Below, piece after piece: positions 53,125 through 62,314 of a stretch of DNA of 64,000 nucleotides. Location of the stretch: NCBI GenBank assembly GCA_041392855.1, contig JAWKLD010000001.1, positions 2,590,001-2,654,000 of the forward strand, written 5' to 3'. Source of the DNA: Flavipsychrobacter sp. (GTDB taxonomy: Bacteria; Bacteroidota; Bacteroidia; Chitinophagales; Chitinophagaceae). The notes below the pieces were generated by a model. That model ran no database searches. It had not been told where the DNA came from and saw only the letters and a list, made by a program, of their open reading frames with translations. The stretch's first letter is position 1. Each line of letters starts with the position of its first letter. A program made the translations under genes and the position numbers.

Positions 53125-55101
53125 ATGAGTACAGAAAACGAAGAAAATAAGTCAGCTAATCCTGGTTACGACGCAGGAAGTATACAAGTATTAGAAGGTC
53201 TTGAAGCGGTGCGTAAGCGCCCTGCCATGTATATTGGTGATATAGGTGTCAAAGGGCTACACCATCTTGTATATGAGGTGGTTGACAACTCTATAGATGA
53301 GGCCTTGGCAGGATATTGTAACAATATTACTGTTACTATACACGAGGGCGATTCTATTAGTGTGCAAGACGACGGACGTGGTATACCAACAGGTATGCAT
53401 GAAAAAGAAGGTCGTTCTGCATTAGAGGTAGTAATGACCGTACTACACGCAGGTGGTAAGTTTGATAAGAATACGTATAAGGTATCCGGTGGTTTGCATG
53501 GTGTTGGTGTTAGTTGTGTAAATGCGCTTAGTAAGTTATTACATGTTACTGTACACAGAGAGGGCAAAGTTTTTGAACAAGAATACAGTAAAGGTGCTCC
53601 TCTATATTCAGTTAAAGAAACAGGTACAACCGATATTACGGGTACAAGAGTTTTCTTTACACCTGATGATAGCATTTTTAAAGAAAACATATATAGCCGT
53701 GAGATATTAGCCGGACGTTTACGTGAATTGAGTTACTTAAATAAGGGTATCAATATCATATTAGTAGACGAGCGTGAGCAAGACGATGCAGGCAATAATA
53801 TTCAAGAGAAGTTTTATAGTGAGGGGGGTATCGTAGAGTTTGTTCAAATGTTGGATGCTGCAGGCAAGCGTAATCCATTGTTGGAAGCTCCTGTATATAT
53901 GGAAGGCCATGATGAGCCATCTAATGTTGCTGTAGAGGTATCGATGAACTATAATACTTCTTATAGTGAGCATATATTCTCTTATGTAAACAACATTAAT
54001 ACTATAGAAGGTGGTACACACGTGTCAGGTTTTCGTAGGGCAATAACCAGAGTGTTTAAATCTTACGGTGATAAGAACAATCTGTTCGCGAAAGCTAAAG
54101 TAGATATCGTTGGTGACGATTTCCGTGAAGGGTTGAGTGCTATCATTTCTGTAAAAGTTCCTGAGCCACAGTTTGAAGGTCAAACAAAAACCAAGCTAGG
54201 TAATAAAGAGGTAATAGGTGTTGTAGATACTACGGTTAGCCGTGTTTTAGAAACCTATCTTGAAGAGCACCCTAAAGAAGCTAAGATGATAATTGATAAA
54301 GTTATCATTGCGGCACAGGCTCGTGCAGCAGCACGTAAGGCTCGTGAGCTAGTACAGCGTAAAAATGTACTTTCGGGTGGAGGTATGCCTGGTAAGCTGG
54401 CAGACTGCTCGGATAAAGATCCTGCAAGATGTGAGCTATACCTAGTGGAGGGTGACTCGGCGGGTGGAACGGCTAAGCAAGGCCGCGACCGTAGCTATCA
54501 AGCTATCCTGCCTCTTCGTGGTAAGATACTGAACGTAGAAAAAGCACAAGAGCATAAGATCTACGAGAATGAAGAGATCAAGAATATGTTTACAGCATTG
54601 GGAGTGTCTGTAGGCACTGAAGAAGATGCCAAAGCCTTAAACATATCTAAGCTGCGTTATCATAAGATCATCATCATGACGGATGCTGATGTAGATGGTT
54701 CTCACATCGCAACATTGATATTGACCTTCTTCTTCCGCTATATGAAAGAGTTAGTAGAGCAAGGGTATGTTTACTTGGCGCAGCCACCACTTTATTTAGT
54801 GAAGAAAGGCAAAGATCAAGAATATGCTTGGGATGATAATCAACGTAAGGCAGCTGTGGATAGAATGGCTAATGGTAAAGAAGATAGTGTGAACATACAG
54901 CGCTATAAGGGTCTTGGTGAGATGAACGCAAGTCAGCTTTGGGAAACGACAATGGACCCAAGCACACGTTTGTTAAAACAGGTGACTATAGAAAGTGCAG
55001 CCGAAGCGGATAGGGTATTCTCTATGTTGATGGGTGATGAGGTTGCGCCAAGACGTGAGTTTATAGAGACACACGCTAAGTATGCTAAGATCGATATCTA
55101 A
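53125..55101 (+). CDS. gyrB: DNA gyrase subunit B
   Basis: 658 aa. GHKL ATPase (EVVDNSIDEALAG, DDGRGIPTG, GGLHGVGVSCVNALS), transducer with the switch Lys in QTKTKLGN, and TOPRIM (VEGDSAGGTAKQGRDR; MTDADVDGSHI). The C-terminal QRYKGLGEMNASQLWETT is typical of gyrase rather than topoisomerase IV, although short ParE-like forms exist. With GyrA (not here) it introduces negative supercoils. Own promoter and terminator. Confidence 0.96.
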   Translation: MSTENEENKSANPGYDAGSIQVLEGLEAVRKRPAMYIGDIGVKGLHHLVYEVVDNSIDEALAGYCNNITVTIHEGDSISVQDDGRGIPTGMHEKEGRSALEVVMTVLHAGGKFDKNTYKVSGGLHGVGVSCVNALSKLLHVTVHREGKVFEQEYSKGAPLYSVKETGTTDITGTRVFFTPDDSIFKENIYSREILAGRLRELSYLNKGINIILVDEREQDDAGNNIQEKFYSEGGIVEFVQMLDAAGKRNPLLEAPVYMEGHDEPSNVAVEVSMNYNTSYSEHIFSYVNNINTIEGGTHVSGFRRAITRVFKSYGDKNNLFAKAKVDIVGDDFREGLSAIISVKVPEPQFEGQTKTKLGNKEVIGVVDTTVSRVLETYLEEHPKEAKMIIDKVIIAAQARAAARKARELVQRKNVLSGGGMPGKLADCSDKDPARCELYLVEGDSAGGTAKQGRDRSYQAILPLRGKILNVEKAQEHKIYENEEIKNMFTALGVSVGTEEDAKALNISKLRYHKIIIMTDADVDGSHIATLILTFFFRYMKELVEQGYVYLAQPPLYLVKKGKDQEYAWDDNQRKAAVDRMANGKEDSVNIQRYKGLGEMNASQLWETTMDPSTRLLKQVTIESAAEADRVFSMLMGDEVAPRREFIETHAKYAKIDI

Positions 55102-55126
55102 ACAGTACAATGTTATATAAAAAAGG

Positions 55127-55155
55127 AAGCCTTACAAGATTGTAAGGCTTTTTTT
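55127..55155 (+). terminator. gyrB terminator
   Basis: 11-bp stem (55127-55137 with 55140-55150) with a tight loop, followed by a T tract. Starts 26 nt past the gyrB stop. Confidence 0.85.
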
Positions 55156-55292
55156 CATTTCAGCCATATGCTACAAAGTAGCAATGAACTTTACCCCTAT
55201 TGAAACGAAAGCTTATTAATAGACACTTATAGTGTATATAATCATTTTAGGATTGCTAATATACAAGTTTTACTAGTTTATAGGGTATAAAA

Positions 55293-55316
55293 AAAGCGGG
55301 TAGTTATACCCGCTTT
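55293..55316 (-). terminator. yidC terminator
   Basis: 10-bp stem (55293-55302 with 55307-55316), GTTA loop, GC core; an A-run at 55289-55295 gives a T tract on the - strand. It lies 4 nt beyond the yidC stop. The roughly 140 bp between this and the gyrB terminator hold nothing recognisable. Confidence 0.85.
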
Positions 55317-55319
55317 GTA

Positions 55320-57161
55320 TTATTTCTTCTTCTGTTGTTGTTTTGCTTTTTCCATTTGTGCCTTCTGCATCTCTTGTAGGCGTTGTTGCCATTTAGACTC
55401 TTTAGCAGGTTTATTTTTATTCTCTTGGATTTGAGCATGTATAGCATCCTCGTTGATGATATACTTTTGAATGATAAACTGCTGTGCAATACTGATCATG
55501 TTACTAAAGAAGTAGTAGAAAGTAAGTGCCGCTGCCATTTTGTTAAAGATACCTAGTAAGAAGATAGGGAAGATGAACGGCATCCATTTCAACATTGGGT
55601 TGTTAGGATCTTGCGCCGTCATATTTCTATTATACAATGCCAAGAATAAACTTGATATTGTCATAAGGATAGTAAATAAACTAATGTGGTTACCATATAC
55701 GGAGCTTAATACTGGTATTGTAGACGTCCAGCTGGCAATACTATCATAAGTAGATAGGTCGCTCGCCCAAAGGAAAGATTCCTGTCTTAATTCTATTGAT
55801 GACGGGAAGAAGTAGTACATCGCAAAAAGTATTGGTAACTGGAATAGAGTTGGTAAACAACCTCCAAGAGGGTTAACTCCAGCTTGTTTGTATAGCTTCA
55901 TCTGCTCTACACCAAATTTTTGCTTGTCTTCTCCACACTCTTCACGTAGTTCGTCCAGCTCTGGTTTTAAGACTCTCATCTTAGCAGCAGACAAATAACT
56001 CTTATAAGTAAAGAATGATAGGAGTAATCTTATGATGATGGTCATCAACATGATGATAACACCATAGTTGCTAATAAAGCTGCTTAGTATATTGAATATT
56101 GGTATGATCAACCATTTGTTGATGTACTTAACAAAGAACATTGGTCCGTAACCCAAAGGAACCATTTCTTCCATACCTATTTTGTAAGAGCGTAGTGTTT
56201 TGTAATGGTTTGGTCCAATGTAAAAACGTAAGCTAGCAGATTGTGTAGCAGCATCAAAAGGCACATCAAAAGTGTTCTTGTTTTGAGCTACAATATTGTC
56301 GCTATCTAGTTTTGTTTTACCTATTACTACTGCATTGTTAAAACCTTCGTCAGAGATGATGGTATTCGTAAAGAAGTGAAGTCTAAAACCTATCCAGTTG
56401 GTTTTGCTCTCCAGGCTTTCTTTTTCATCTTCTTTATTGCTTATTGTATAGTAGTCATGATCTTCATTGGTATAGCGATAATAGATTTGGCTATTGATAC
56501 GCTCATTCTTAATGTCATTCTCTGTGTGTAGCGCTTCCGTTTGCCAAGTGAATGGTAAGGCACCGCCAACAGGCATGCCGTCAAGGTCCATGTTGTATTG
56601 TAACATATACCCCGTAGCAGGTAGTGCATATTTTATTTTTACAAGTTTACCATCACCTAGGTCGGCAGTAAATGTCAGTGATTTAGCACCATCAGCATCT
56701 GTATTCTCGACTACTTCATAAAATAGATCACCTGTAGCTACTGCACCGTTATTAATAGGTAACACAGCACTTAGCTTATTATATGCGCCGTCAAAAAGAT
56801 ATAGTGGTTCTCCGCTATGTGTTTTATATTCTTTTAATAGTGCCTTTTTAGGGTGGGCACCATTAGTATTGAACGTGATCGCTATTTGATCATTTTCAAG
56901 AGTTACCTCTTTAGCTTCACCAGTATAAGCGGCAGGTCTATTATCTACAATAGTACTATCAAGCACTGTTGCATCTGCAACTATAGCGGTTGTAGTAGCT
57001 GCAGTATCTACTTTAGCAGGCATAGGATGAACCTTAGCTTTGGCTATAGAGTCTGCCTGTTTTTGTGCTTTATACTCCTTTTGAGAGTAATTATTGTATG
57101 TAATATATCCAATAAGTAGTGCGGCTAATAATGCAAAGCCGATGACTGAATTACGATCCAT
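55320..57161 (-). CDS. yidC: Membrane protein insertase YidC
   Basis: 613 aa. An N-terminal membrane helix (VIGFALLAALLIGYITYN), a large periplasmic beta-sandwich domain (about 60-350), and the conserved five-helix insertase core (about 365-580) with GVNPLGGCLPTLFQLPILFA. It ends in a basic Gln/Lys-rich tail (EKAKQQQKKK) that probably contacts the ribosome. It inserts and folds inner-membrane proteins alone or with SecYEG. Gram-negative length. Confidence 0.97.
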   Translation of the reverse strand: MDRNSVIGFALLAALLIGYITYNNYSQKEYKAQKQADSIAKAKVHPMPAKVDTAATTTAIVADATVLDSTIVDNRPAAYTGEAKEVTLENDQIAITFNTNGAHPKKALLKEYKTHSGEPLYLFDGAYNKLSAVLPINNGAVATGDLFYEVVENTDADGAKSLTFTADLGDGKLVKIKYALPATGYMLQYNMDLDGMPVGGALPFTWQTEALHTENDIKNERINSQIYYRYTNEDHDYYTISNKEDEKESLESKTNWIGFRLHFFTNTIISDEGFNNAVVIGKTKLDSDNIVAQNKNTFDVPFDAATQSASLRFYIGPNHYKTLRSYKIGMEEMVPLGYGPMFFVKYINKWLIIPIFNILSSFISNYGVIIMLMTIIIRLLLSFFTYKSYLSAAKMRVLKPELDELREECGEDKQKFGVEQMKLYKQAGVNPLGGCLPTLFQLPILFAMYYFFPSSIELRQESFLWASDLSTYDSIASWTSTIPVLSSVYGNHISLFTILMTISSLFLALYNRNMTAQDPNNPMLKWMPFIFPIFLLGIFNKMAAALTFYYFFSNMISIAQQFIIQKYIINEDAIHAQIQENKNKPAKESKWQQRLQEMQKAQMEKAKQQQKKK

Positions 57162-57180
57162 TTGTCAGAAAATAAGGTTG

Positions 57181-57210
57181 CAAAGGTATATAAAATGAGC
57201 TGTACACCAA
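57181..57210 (-). promoter_or_regulatory. yidC promoter (-33 TTG and -7 TAnnTTTG)
   Basis: On the - strand: TTG (57210-57208), 19-nt spacer, exact TACCTTTG (57188-57181), 19 nt before the ATG at 57161. Confidence 0.7.
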
Positions 57211-57358
57211 TTAGCAATAGGTTAGATATTTGATATATTCTCATTTCAAAGATTATGAAATAGTATTCTTATGTATTATCTTGGTAGCTACACCTTCATC
57301 ATCATGATATAATAACATGCTTTTCAATGCAGTTAGGAGTTTTATATTAAGAACAATA

Positions 57359-57366
57359 TAGCTTTG
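57359..57366 (+). promoter_or_regulatory. Bactofilin-gene -7 promoter box
   Basis: Exact TAnnTTTG (TAGCTTTG), 40 nt before the ATG at 57407. It lies within an open frame on the opposite strand (57253-57702) that is a shadow. Confidence 0.55.
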
Positions 57367-57406
57367 CACTGCAAATATTTTAAGGTCGTGAAAAAACCTA
57401 TTTAAT

Positions 57407-57829
57407 ATGTTTATGAAAAAGAATACTAATAATGCTCGTTCTAGCAGCCATGCTGCCGGATCTATTAGTACAGTAGCAGAAGGTACAACTGTTAATGGCG
57501 ATATTGAGTCTGATTCTGACATGAGAATAGATGGCAATATTGTGGGTAATGTATATTGTAAGGCTAAGGTAGTGCTTGGACCAACTGCTATAGTACAGGG
57601 AGATCTACATGCTGAAAATGTAGATGTATTTGGTACTGTGAATGGAAACATTACTACTAAAGATCTATCGTGCTTGAAGCAAAACAGCACTATAAATGGC
57701 AATTTGGTAACACAAAGACTACAAATAGAACCAAATGCTGTATTTAATGGTCAATGTAAGATGACATCAGACCAAGAGGTTTTAAAAACGTCTAAAACAA
57801 CAGAAGAAGTAGCTGCTCTTCAATCTTAA
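57407..57829 (+). CDS. Bactofilin (polymer-forming cytoskeletal protein)
   Basis: 140 aa. The bactofilin beta-helix (about 20-118) shows repeating short strands with G-N/D turns: SISTVAEGTTVNGDIESDSD, RIDGNIVGNVYCKAKVVLGP, VDVFGTVNGNITTK. Short unstructured tails flank it. Bactofilins polymerise without nucleotide at the membrane and shape the cell or place envelope enzymes. An M23 peptidase, a frequent partner, is in this window (20733) but is not adjacent. It ends 3 nt from the convergent GSCFA gene. Confidence 0.92.
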   Translation: MFMKKNTNNARSSSHAAGSISTVAEGTTVNGDIESDSDMRIDGNIVGNVYCKAKVVLGPTAIVQGDLHAENVDVFGTVNGNITTKDLSCLKQNSTINGNLVTQRLQIEPNAVFNGQCKMTSDQEVLKTSKTTEEVAALQS

Positions 57830-57832
57830 ACA

Positions 57833-58804
57833 TTAAAGGGAGAAGTATTGTTCTTCTTCACTCCAATTTATATGAGGGTACTTTTCACGAAGTACCCTTA
57901 GTTTTTTTGCATAGACGGCTAAGAATTGTTGATGCCCTTCAGTTTGCTCAAATCTTGGGCGGTGTTGATAGGCACTATTGAGTTCCGCTATTTCCTTTAT
58001 GTAAGTCAATGTAGTGTCCTCCATACAACTATTCATAAAACGCTCCCATATATAACTCACAGCCTGTTTATTGGGATGAACTAGATCTGTATCATAAAAA
58101 CGATAATCTCTCAATACATCGATCAATAGCTCATAAGCAGGGAAATAATGAACTTGCTCATAGCGGCCACATATATCATGCACTGCTTCCAGTAGTCTCG
58201 CCTTGCTTCTATTATTCTCTACAACGCCATCTCTAATATGTCTAACAGGGCTTACTGTAAAAAGAATCTGTAGGTTAGGATTGGTGTTTTCCAAGGCCTC
58301 TATAGTGTCTGACAAGCTATTGGTAATTTCCTCAATAGGCAGTAGCACTTTCTCAAACTCTTGTGATGGTGCTTTATGATTGTTAGACACAGGCATGCCG
58401 CTATCCTTTCTATAATACTGATAGGCAGTACCAAGGCTAATGATCAAATAATCAGCTGAAGAGATGAACCTGTGCGCTTGCTCCTGCGATTGGTTGATCT
58501 GCGATAGCGCAGCATCCTTATCAATATGCGAAAAGCGGGAATGATGCTCCCAACTGTTCCACAGTTCGTTGAGGTAGAAGAGGTCGTCTTCTGTATATTG
58601 CTTTTGTTCTATATAGCTATTAATGCTATCAGCTACGCTGAGTGGGTTGAATAGTATGCCATGCGGATTAGTGCAGATATCGAATTTATGCTCAGCTAGC
58701 TTTGCAGATATATTTTCAGCAAAACAAGAACCCATCAGCATGATTTTATCTGTATGCTTGATTTTTTGTGCTAATGGTTCGATATGTAGCTCTATATAAA
58801 ACAT
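57833..58804 (-). CDS. GSCFA-domain protein (SGNH-like hydrolase fold)
   Basis: 323 aa. The name-giving motif GSCFAENIS lies near residue 27, with LFNPLSVADSI, YLIISLGTAYQYY and TVSPVRHIRDGVVENNRSKA downstream. These fit the GSCFA family, an SGNH/GDSL-like fold with a probable Ser-His(-Asp) site; some members may act on glycans or lipids, but the substrate is unknown. No signal peptide, so cytoplasmic. The start region carries three phased repeats (58817-58842). Confidence 0.85.
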   Translation of the reverse strand: MFYIELHIEPLAQKIKHTDKIMLMGSCFAENISAKLAEHKFDICTNPHGILFNPLSVADSINSYIEQKQYTEDDLFYLNELWNSWEHHSRFSHIDKDAALSQINQSQEQAHRFISSADYLIISLGTAYQYYRKDSGMPVSNNHKAPSQEFEKVLLPIEEITNSLSDTIEALENTNPNLQILFTVSPVRHIRDGVVENNRSKARLLEAVHDICGRYEQVHYFPAYELLIDVLRDYRFYDTDLVHPNKQAVSYIWERFMNSCMEDTTLTYIKEIAELNSAYQHRPRFEQTEGHQQFLAVYAKKLRVLREKYPHINWSEEEQYFSL

Positions 58805-58816
58805 GGACTAGTATAA

Positions 58817-58874
58817 TGTTACGAAATGTTACGTTTTGTTACAGCATTTCAACTCTTTTTTCCTATTTGTAACA
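58817..58874. repeat. Phased TGTTAC repeats upstream of the GSCFA gene
   Basis: TGTTAC at 58817-58822, 58827-58832 and 58837-58842 (exact 10-bp period), and the reverse complement GTAACA at 58869-58874. The first copy is 12 bp upstream of the GSCFA ATG. One-helical-turn spacing suggests cooperative protein binding on one face of DNA. Confidence 0.5.
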
Positions 58875-58977
58875 TTTTGACATTGAATTATAGTTATAAT
58901 TTACTATTACAAATATACGTTATTTTAACAATGATTAATGATTCTTTATTGATGAGGAACACCAACAAAGGCGGAGA

Positions 58978-59484
58978 CTACCATGCATGCTCATCATATT
59001 TATAAGTGTCTTTAAACGGTATACCAAACATGTTTGAAATTCTTCTTGCTTCTTCTTCTGTTTCTTTGATGTCTTTTTTTATAGTTACATTTAACTTTAT
59101 TTTATTTTTAAATACTTTATGCAAAAAGGAAGTTGGGTTTCTATATATATTCAATGATGGGTACCTTACGTTTAAGCTTGAAAACTTCACTATATTATCA
59201 ATTTTCAAAAAAGAATCTTCTCTACTAAGCTTAAATTTTATACCCCAACAACAAATAAAAAGCTCATCTCCTTCAATAATAATTGTTTTAGTAAACCAAA
59301 GGTCAATCATTTGATATATTGAAGTTCTGATCACAACAATAAACATTAAAAAGCCAAGTATACAATAAACGTTAAAGAGAAGATAGCTTAAATAAATCAG
59401 CACAAAGCCCAAAGCTAAATCTGCTATAGCACTGTGTATTGATAATTTTGAAGGAATGATTATCTTTTTAATTTGTTTCTCCAT
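58978..59484 (-). CDS. Hypothetical two-helix membrane protein
   Basis: 168 aa. Two close membrane helices (about 18-36 and 38-58) then a soluble domain of alternating strands (TIIIEGDELFICCWGIKFKL), resembling small bacterial PH-like domains but not confirmed. More AT-rich in appearance than its neighbours, with many Ile/Lys codons. No recognised family. It and the following hypothetical (59540) are on the same strand with a 55-nt gap. Confidence 0.6.
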   Translation of the reverse strand: MEKQIKKIIIPSKLSIHSAIADLALGFVLIYLSYLLFNVYCILGFLMFIVVIRTSIYQMIDLWFTKTIIIEGDELFICCWGIKFKLSREDSFLKIDNIVKFSSLNVRYPSLNIYRNPTSFLHKVFKNKIKLNVTIKKDIKETEEEARRISNMFGIPFKDTYKYDEHAW

Positions 59485-59539
59485 AAAGATTATTATTTAG
59501 TGCTTCTTTTTCTACCATTCACACTTGTTAGTGTTCATA

Positions 59540-59929
59540 TCAATACCACCCATTCTCTTTATAAAACTCCATCCCTACATTCATAGCATGGCGTACCTCT
59601 TCCAGTACAGTATCATCTATTTTCTTGATGTGGAAACAGGATTTCCCTTTTAAAGACTTTACTAAGTCGGGTGCAAGGTCGGCCTTCATACTTGGCTCTA
59701 CGTATACGGGAAAGAAGTAAAAGCCCACATAGTTGCTCTGGATGATGAGTCCGCAGAGATATATTTCACTCTTGGGCTTGCCCATCACCATTACGTCTTT
59801 TTCTACCCATAGGTCATATTTCCCTTCTATATCTATGCGTGGTTTTATATTGCCTTTTTGGTAGGGTTTTATTTCCTTTTTTAGCGCATTGAAAATCTCT
59901 AGTAGTTCATTTTGGGTTAGTTTTGCCAT
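59540..59929 (-). CDS. Hypothetical cytoplasmic protein (DUF1801-like)
   Basis: 129 aa, no signal or membrane helix. The C-terminal half (LVKSLKGKSCFHIKKIDDTV) resembles the DUF1801/YdhG-type fold by pattern; this needs a profile search. Conserved-looking Lys and aromatic residues, no catalytic motif. Single gene or distal pair with 58978. Confidence 0.6.
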   Translation of the reverse strand: MAKLTQNELLEIFNALKKEIKPYQKGNIKPRIDIEGKYDLWVEKDVMVMGKPKSEIYLCGLIIQSNYVGFYFFPVYVEPSMKADLAPDLVKSLKGKSCFHIKKIDDTVLEEVRHAMNVGMEFYKENGWY

Positions 59930-60088
59930 ATTAGGTGCTTTGATATTGTAATAAAAATGAATGTGACCTTTATTTATGCCAGCTTTTGCATGATAAATGC
60001 CGTAATGACATTATATTGAGTATGGATTGATAATTGTTCTACTCAATTCAAACAAAATAAATACTGATCTAGTTAAAAATACGATTTT

Positions 60089-60799
60089 ATGAATCCAAAT
60101 GAATTTAGAAAATATGCTATCAAACATCACGGTATTAGTAGCCTGACCTTTGATAGTTATACTTCTGCATTAACAAAGGGACCAAACGCGTTGACACCAT
60201 ATATTATTGAAGAGCGTCCATTAAACGTAGCTTCTATGGATGTGTTCTCTCGTTTGATGATGGATAGGATCATTTTCTTGGGAGAGCCTATTAATGACTA
60301 TGTGGCTAATATCGTTACGGCACAGTTGCTATTCTTAGAAAGTACCGACCGTAACCGCGATGTACAGATGTATATCAACAGCCCGGGTGGTAGTGTGTAT
60401 GCAGGTTTAGGTATGTACGATACGATGCAGATCATCAACCCTGATGTATCAACCATATGTACAGGTATTGGCGCTTCTATGGCAGCTGTATTGATGTGTG
60501 CAGGTACTAAAGGTAAACGTACTGCGTTGAAGCATAGCCGTATCATGATCCACCAACCGCTAGGTGGTGCAGAAGGACAAGCAAGTGATATTGAAATTAC
60601 AGCACGTGAGATAGGCAAGTTGAAAAAAGAGCTTTATGAGATCATTGCACACCATTCGGGACAAAAACTAGCTAAGGTAGAAAAGGATAGCGACCGTGAC
60701 TACTGGATGACAGCACAGGAAGCGAAAGACTATGGTATGATAGATGAGGTGCTAGAGCGCAACCCTAGAAAAGCAGAAGAGCAAGACGATAAAAAATAA
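60089..60799 (+). CDS. clpP: ATP-dependent Clp protease proteolytic subunit
   Basis: 236 aa, slightly long because of an N-terminal extension of about 30 residues before the fold. Catalytic triad visible: Ser130 (GIGASMAAV), His155 (IMIHQPLGG) and Asp204 (SDRDYWM). Forms the tetradecameric protease chamber used by ClpC (32895) and probably ClpX, which is not in this window although clpP-clpX is a common pair. Terminated by a strong hairpin. Confidence 0.96.
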   Translation: MNPNEFRKYAIKHHGISSLTFDSYTSALTKGPNALTPYIIEERPLNVASMDVFSRLMMDRIIFLGEPINDYVANIVTAQLLFLESTDRNRDVQMYINSPGGSVYAGLGMYDTMQIINPDVSTICTGIGASMAAVLMCAGTKGKRTALKHSRIMIHQPLGGAEGQASDIEITAREIGKLKKELYEIIAHHSGQKLAKVEKDSDRDYWMTAQEAKDYGMIDEVLERNPRKAEEQDDKK

Positions 60800-60813
60800 A
60801 GAGTTATAAAATT

Positions 60814-60838
60814 AAAGCCTCGCAATTTGCGAGGCTTT
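60814..60838. terminator. Bidirectional terminator, clpP / APH-RapZ gene
   Basis: 12-bp stem (60814-60825 with 60827-60838), tight loop, T tract on + strand. Lies between convergent stops at 60799 and 60845. Confidence 0.82.
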
Positions 60839-60844
60839 TTTATG

Positions 60845-62314
60845 TTATTCGGGTTCTGTTACCCAATTGTTTTTATTGGAGTGTGTGAGGGTAATGGGAA
60901 TATTGTATTTGCCTTTTAAATAGGCTGCCAGCTGCTCAGCGGCATATACCGATCTATGCTGACCGCCGGTACAACCAAAGTTGATAGACAAATAATCAAA
61001 GTCGCGAGAAATATAGTCTTCCACATTTACAGACACAAGACCATATACATGGCTCATAAAGTCTGGCATACGGCTTTCTCTGTCTAAGAAGTTTTGTATC
61101 GCAGCATCAAGACCAGACATGTGCTTATAAGGTTTGTAACGCCCTGGGTTTTTAATACCTCTACAGTCAAACACATAGCCGCCACCATGTTCGCTCTCAT
61201 CTTTAGGCATGCCATTCTTCTTATAAGAGAAACTGGTTATTTGCACTTTAAGTTTAATAGAGTCTGATTTTTCAGGTTGTCTGTAATGCTCTTGGATCTC
61301 ATCACTACAAACGGCTTCCAGCAAGGCGCGTAGCTCTTGATAAGCAGGCACATGCGGGTTGTCTGAAAGGTAGTTTTGCAGATTGGCCAGAGCAGGGCTA
61401 ATGCTACTAATGAAATGTGGCTTATGTTCTAATAACCCTTTGAAGCCATAAGCACCTAATACTTGTAGCATACGTAACAGTACAAACTGTAAGTAGCCTT
61501 TTCTAAAATGAATTTCTTCAACGCGTGCGATCTTTATTTCATCCATCGCAGCCACATATTTATTCATCAACTCTTCCTTCCAGTTGTCAGGTAGTTTTGC
61601 TTTTGCCTGCCAGAAAAGAGATGCTAAATCATATTGTGGAGGACCTTGCATAGCCCCTTGGAAATCGATGAAATATACCTCACCATTATGTATCATAATA
61701 TTGCGACTCTGAAAATCGCGATACATTAATGTTTGTGGTTGAATTCTGCCTAGCTCACGGCTTAGCTGCTCCATTTCCTCCATGAGGAGGTTGCGGTCGT
61801 AAGGTATTTTTTGAAGGTCGGCAAAGTAGTACTTGAAATACATCAAGTCGCTCATGATGGCTTTTTCATCAAAGCTTTTAGAAGAAAAGCATTGGTCGAA
61901 ATTACACTCTCTGCCTGCCATCCACTGCGCCTTTACCAACTGCTCGACAGACTTCTTATAGTATTCTTTTACCTCGTCGGTATGTCCTTCCTTCGCTAAT
62001 AGATCGAACAAAGAAGTATCGCCAAGGTCTTGTTGTAAATAGAATCTTCTTTCCTTGCCTATAGCATATATTTCAGGAACGTTTACACCATGCTTTCTTA
62101 GTAGCTCGGCAAAATAGAAGAAGCTGTTATTTTCAGCCACATTATCATTAAATGTACCTATTGCTGCTTTGTCGCCAGCCTTTAGTCTGTAGTATCTCCT
62201 GTCAGAACCGGAAATAGGTAAGGAAACGATACTATCCGGTTTTTCTTCAAAATGTGTTTCAAATAAATCAGCCAGAATATCAATATTCTGTGATGAGTCA
62301 ATACTTGGGCTCAT
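60845..62314 (-). CDS. Fusion of an aminoglycoside-phosphotransferase-like sugar kinase and a RapZ C-terminal domain
   Basis: 489 aa. N-terminal APH-type kinase (about 1-335) with the catalytic loop YRDFQSRNIMIHNG and metal-binding IDFQGAMQGPP, closest in pattern to AmgK-type amino-sugar kinases. C-terminal domain (about 350-489) matches the RapZ C-terminal half (VFDCRGIKNPGRY; FGCTGGQHRSVYAAEQLA), which in E. coli binds glucosamine-6-phosphate and RNA. The RapZ N-terminal P-loop domain is replaced by the kinase. The protein may both phosphorylate and sense amino sugars of the cell wall. Last gene of the lpxH-sixA unit, 4-nt overlap with sixA. Confidence 0.88.
   Translation of the reverse strand: MSPSIDSSQNIDILADLFETHFEEKPDSIVSLPISGSDRRYYRLKAGDKAAIGTFNDNVAENNSFFYFAELLRKHGVNVPEIYAIGKERRFYLQQDLGDTSLFDLLAKEGHTDEVKEYYKKSVEQLVKAQWMAGRECNFDQCFSSKSFDEKAIMSDLMYFKYYFADLQKIPYDRNLLMEEMEQLSRELGRIQPQTLMYRDFQSRNIMIHNGEVYFIDFQGAMQGPPQYDLASLFWQAKAKLPDNWKEELMNKYVAAMDEIKIARVEEIHFRKGYLQFVLLRMLQVLGAYGFKGLLEHKPHFISSISPALANLQNYLSDNPHVPAYQELRALLEAVCSDEIQEHYRQPEKSDSIKLKVQITSFSYKKNGMPKDESEHGGGYVFDCRGIKNPGRYKPYKHMSGLDAAIQNFLDRESRMPDFMSHVYGLVSVNVEDYISRDFDYLSINFGCTGGQHRSVYAAEQLAAYLKGKYNIPITLTHSNKNNWVTEPE

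Noticed and set aside
53166..53690. 174-codon open frame antisense to gyrB
   Set aside because: Fully inside the conserved gyrB ATPase coding region; no independent support.
57253..57702. 149-codon frame antisense to bactofilin and its promoter
   Set aside because: Overlaps most of the clear bactofilin gene and its promoter box; composition fits a shadow.
58931..59005. 24-codon + strand ORF overlapping the end of the 58978 hypothetical
   Set aside because: No promoter box, no conserved features, short and overlapping a longer gene; not supportable as a peptide gene.
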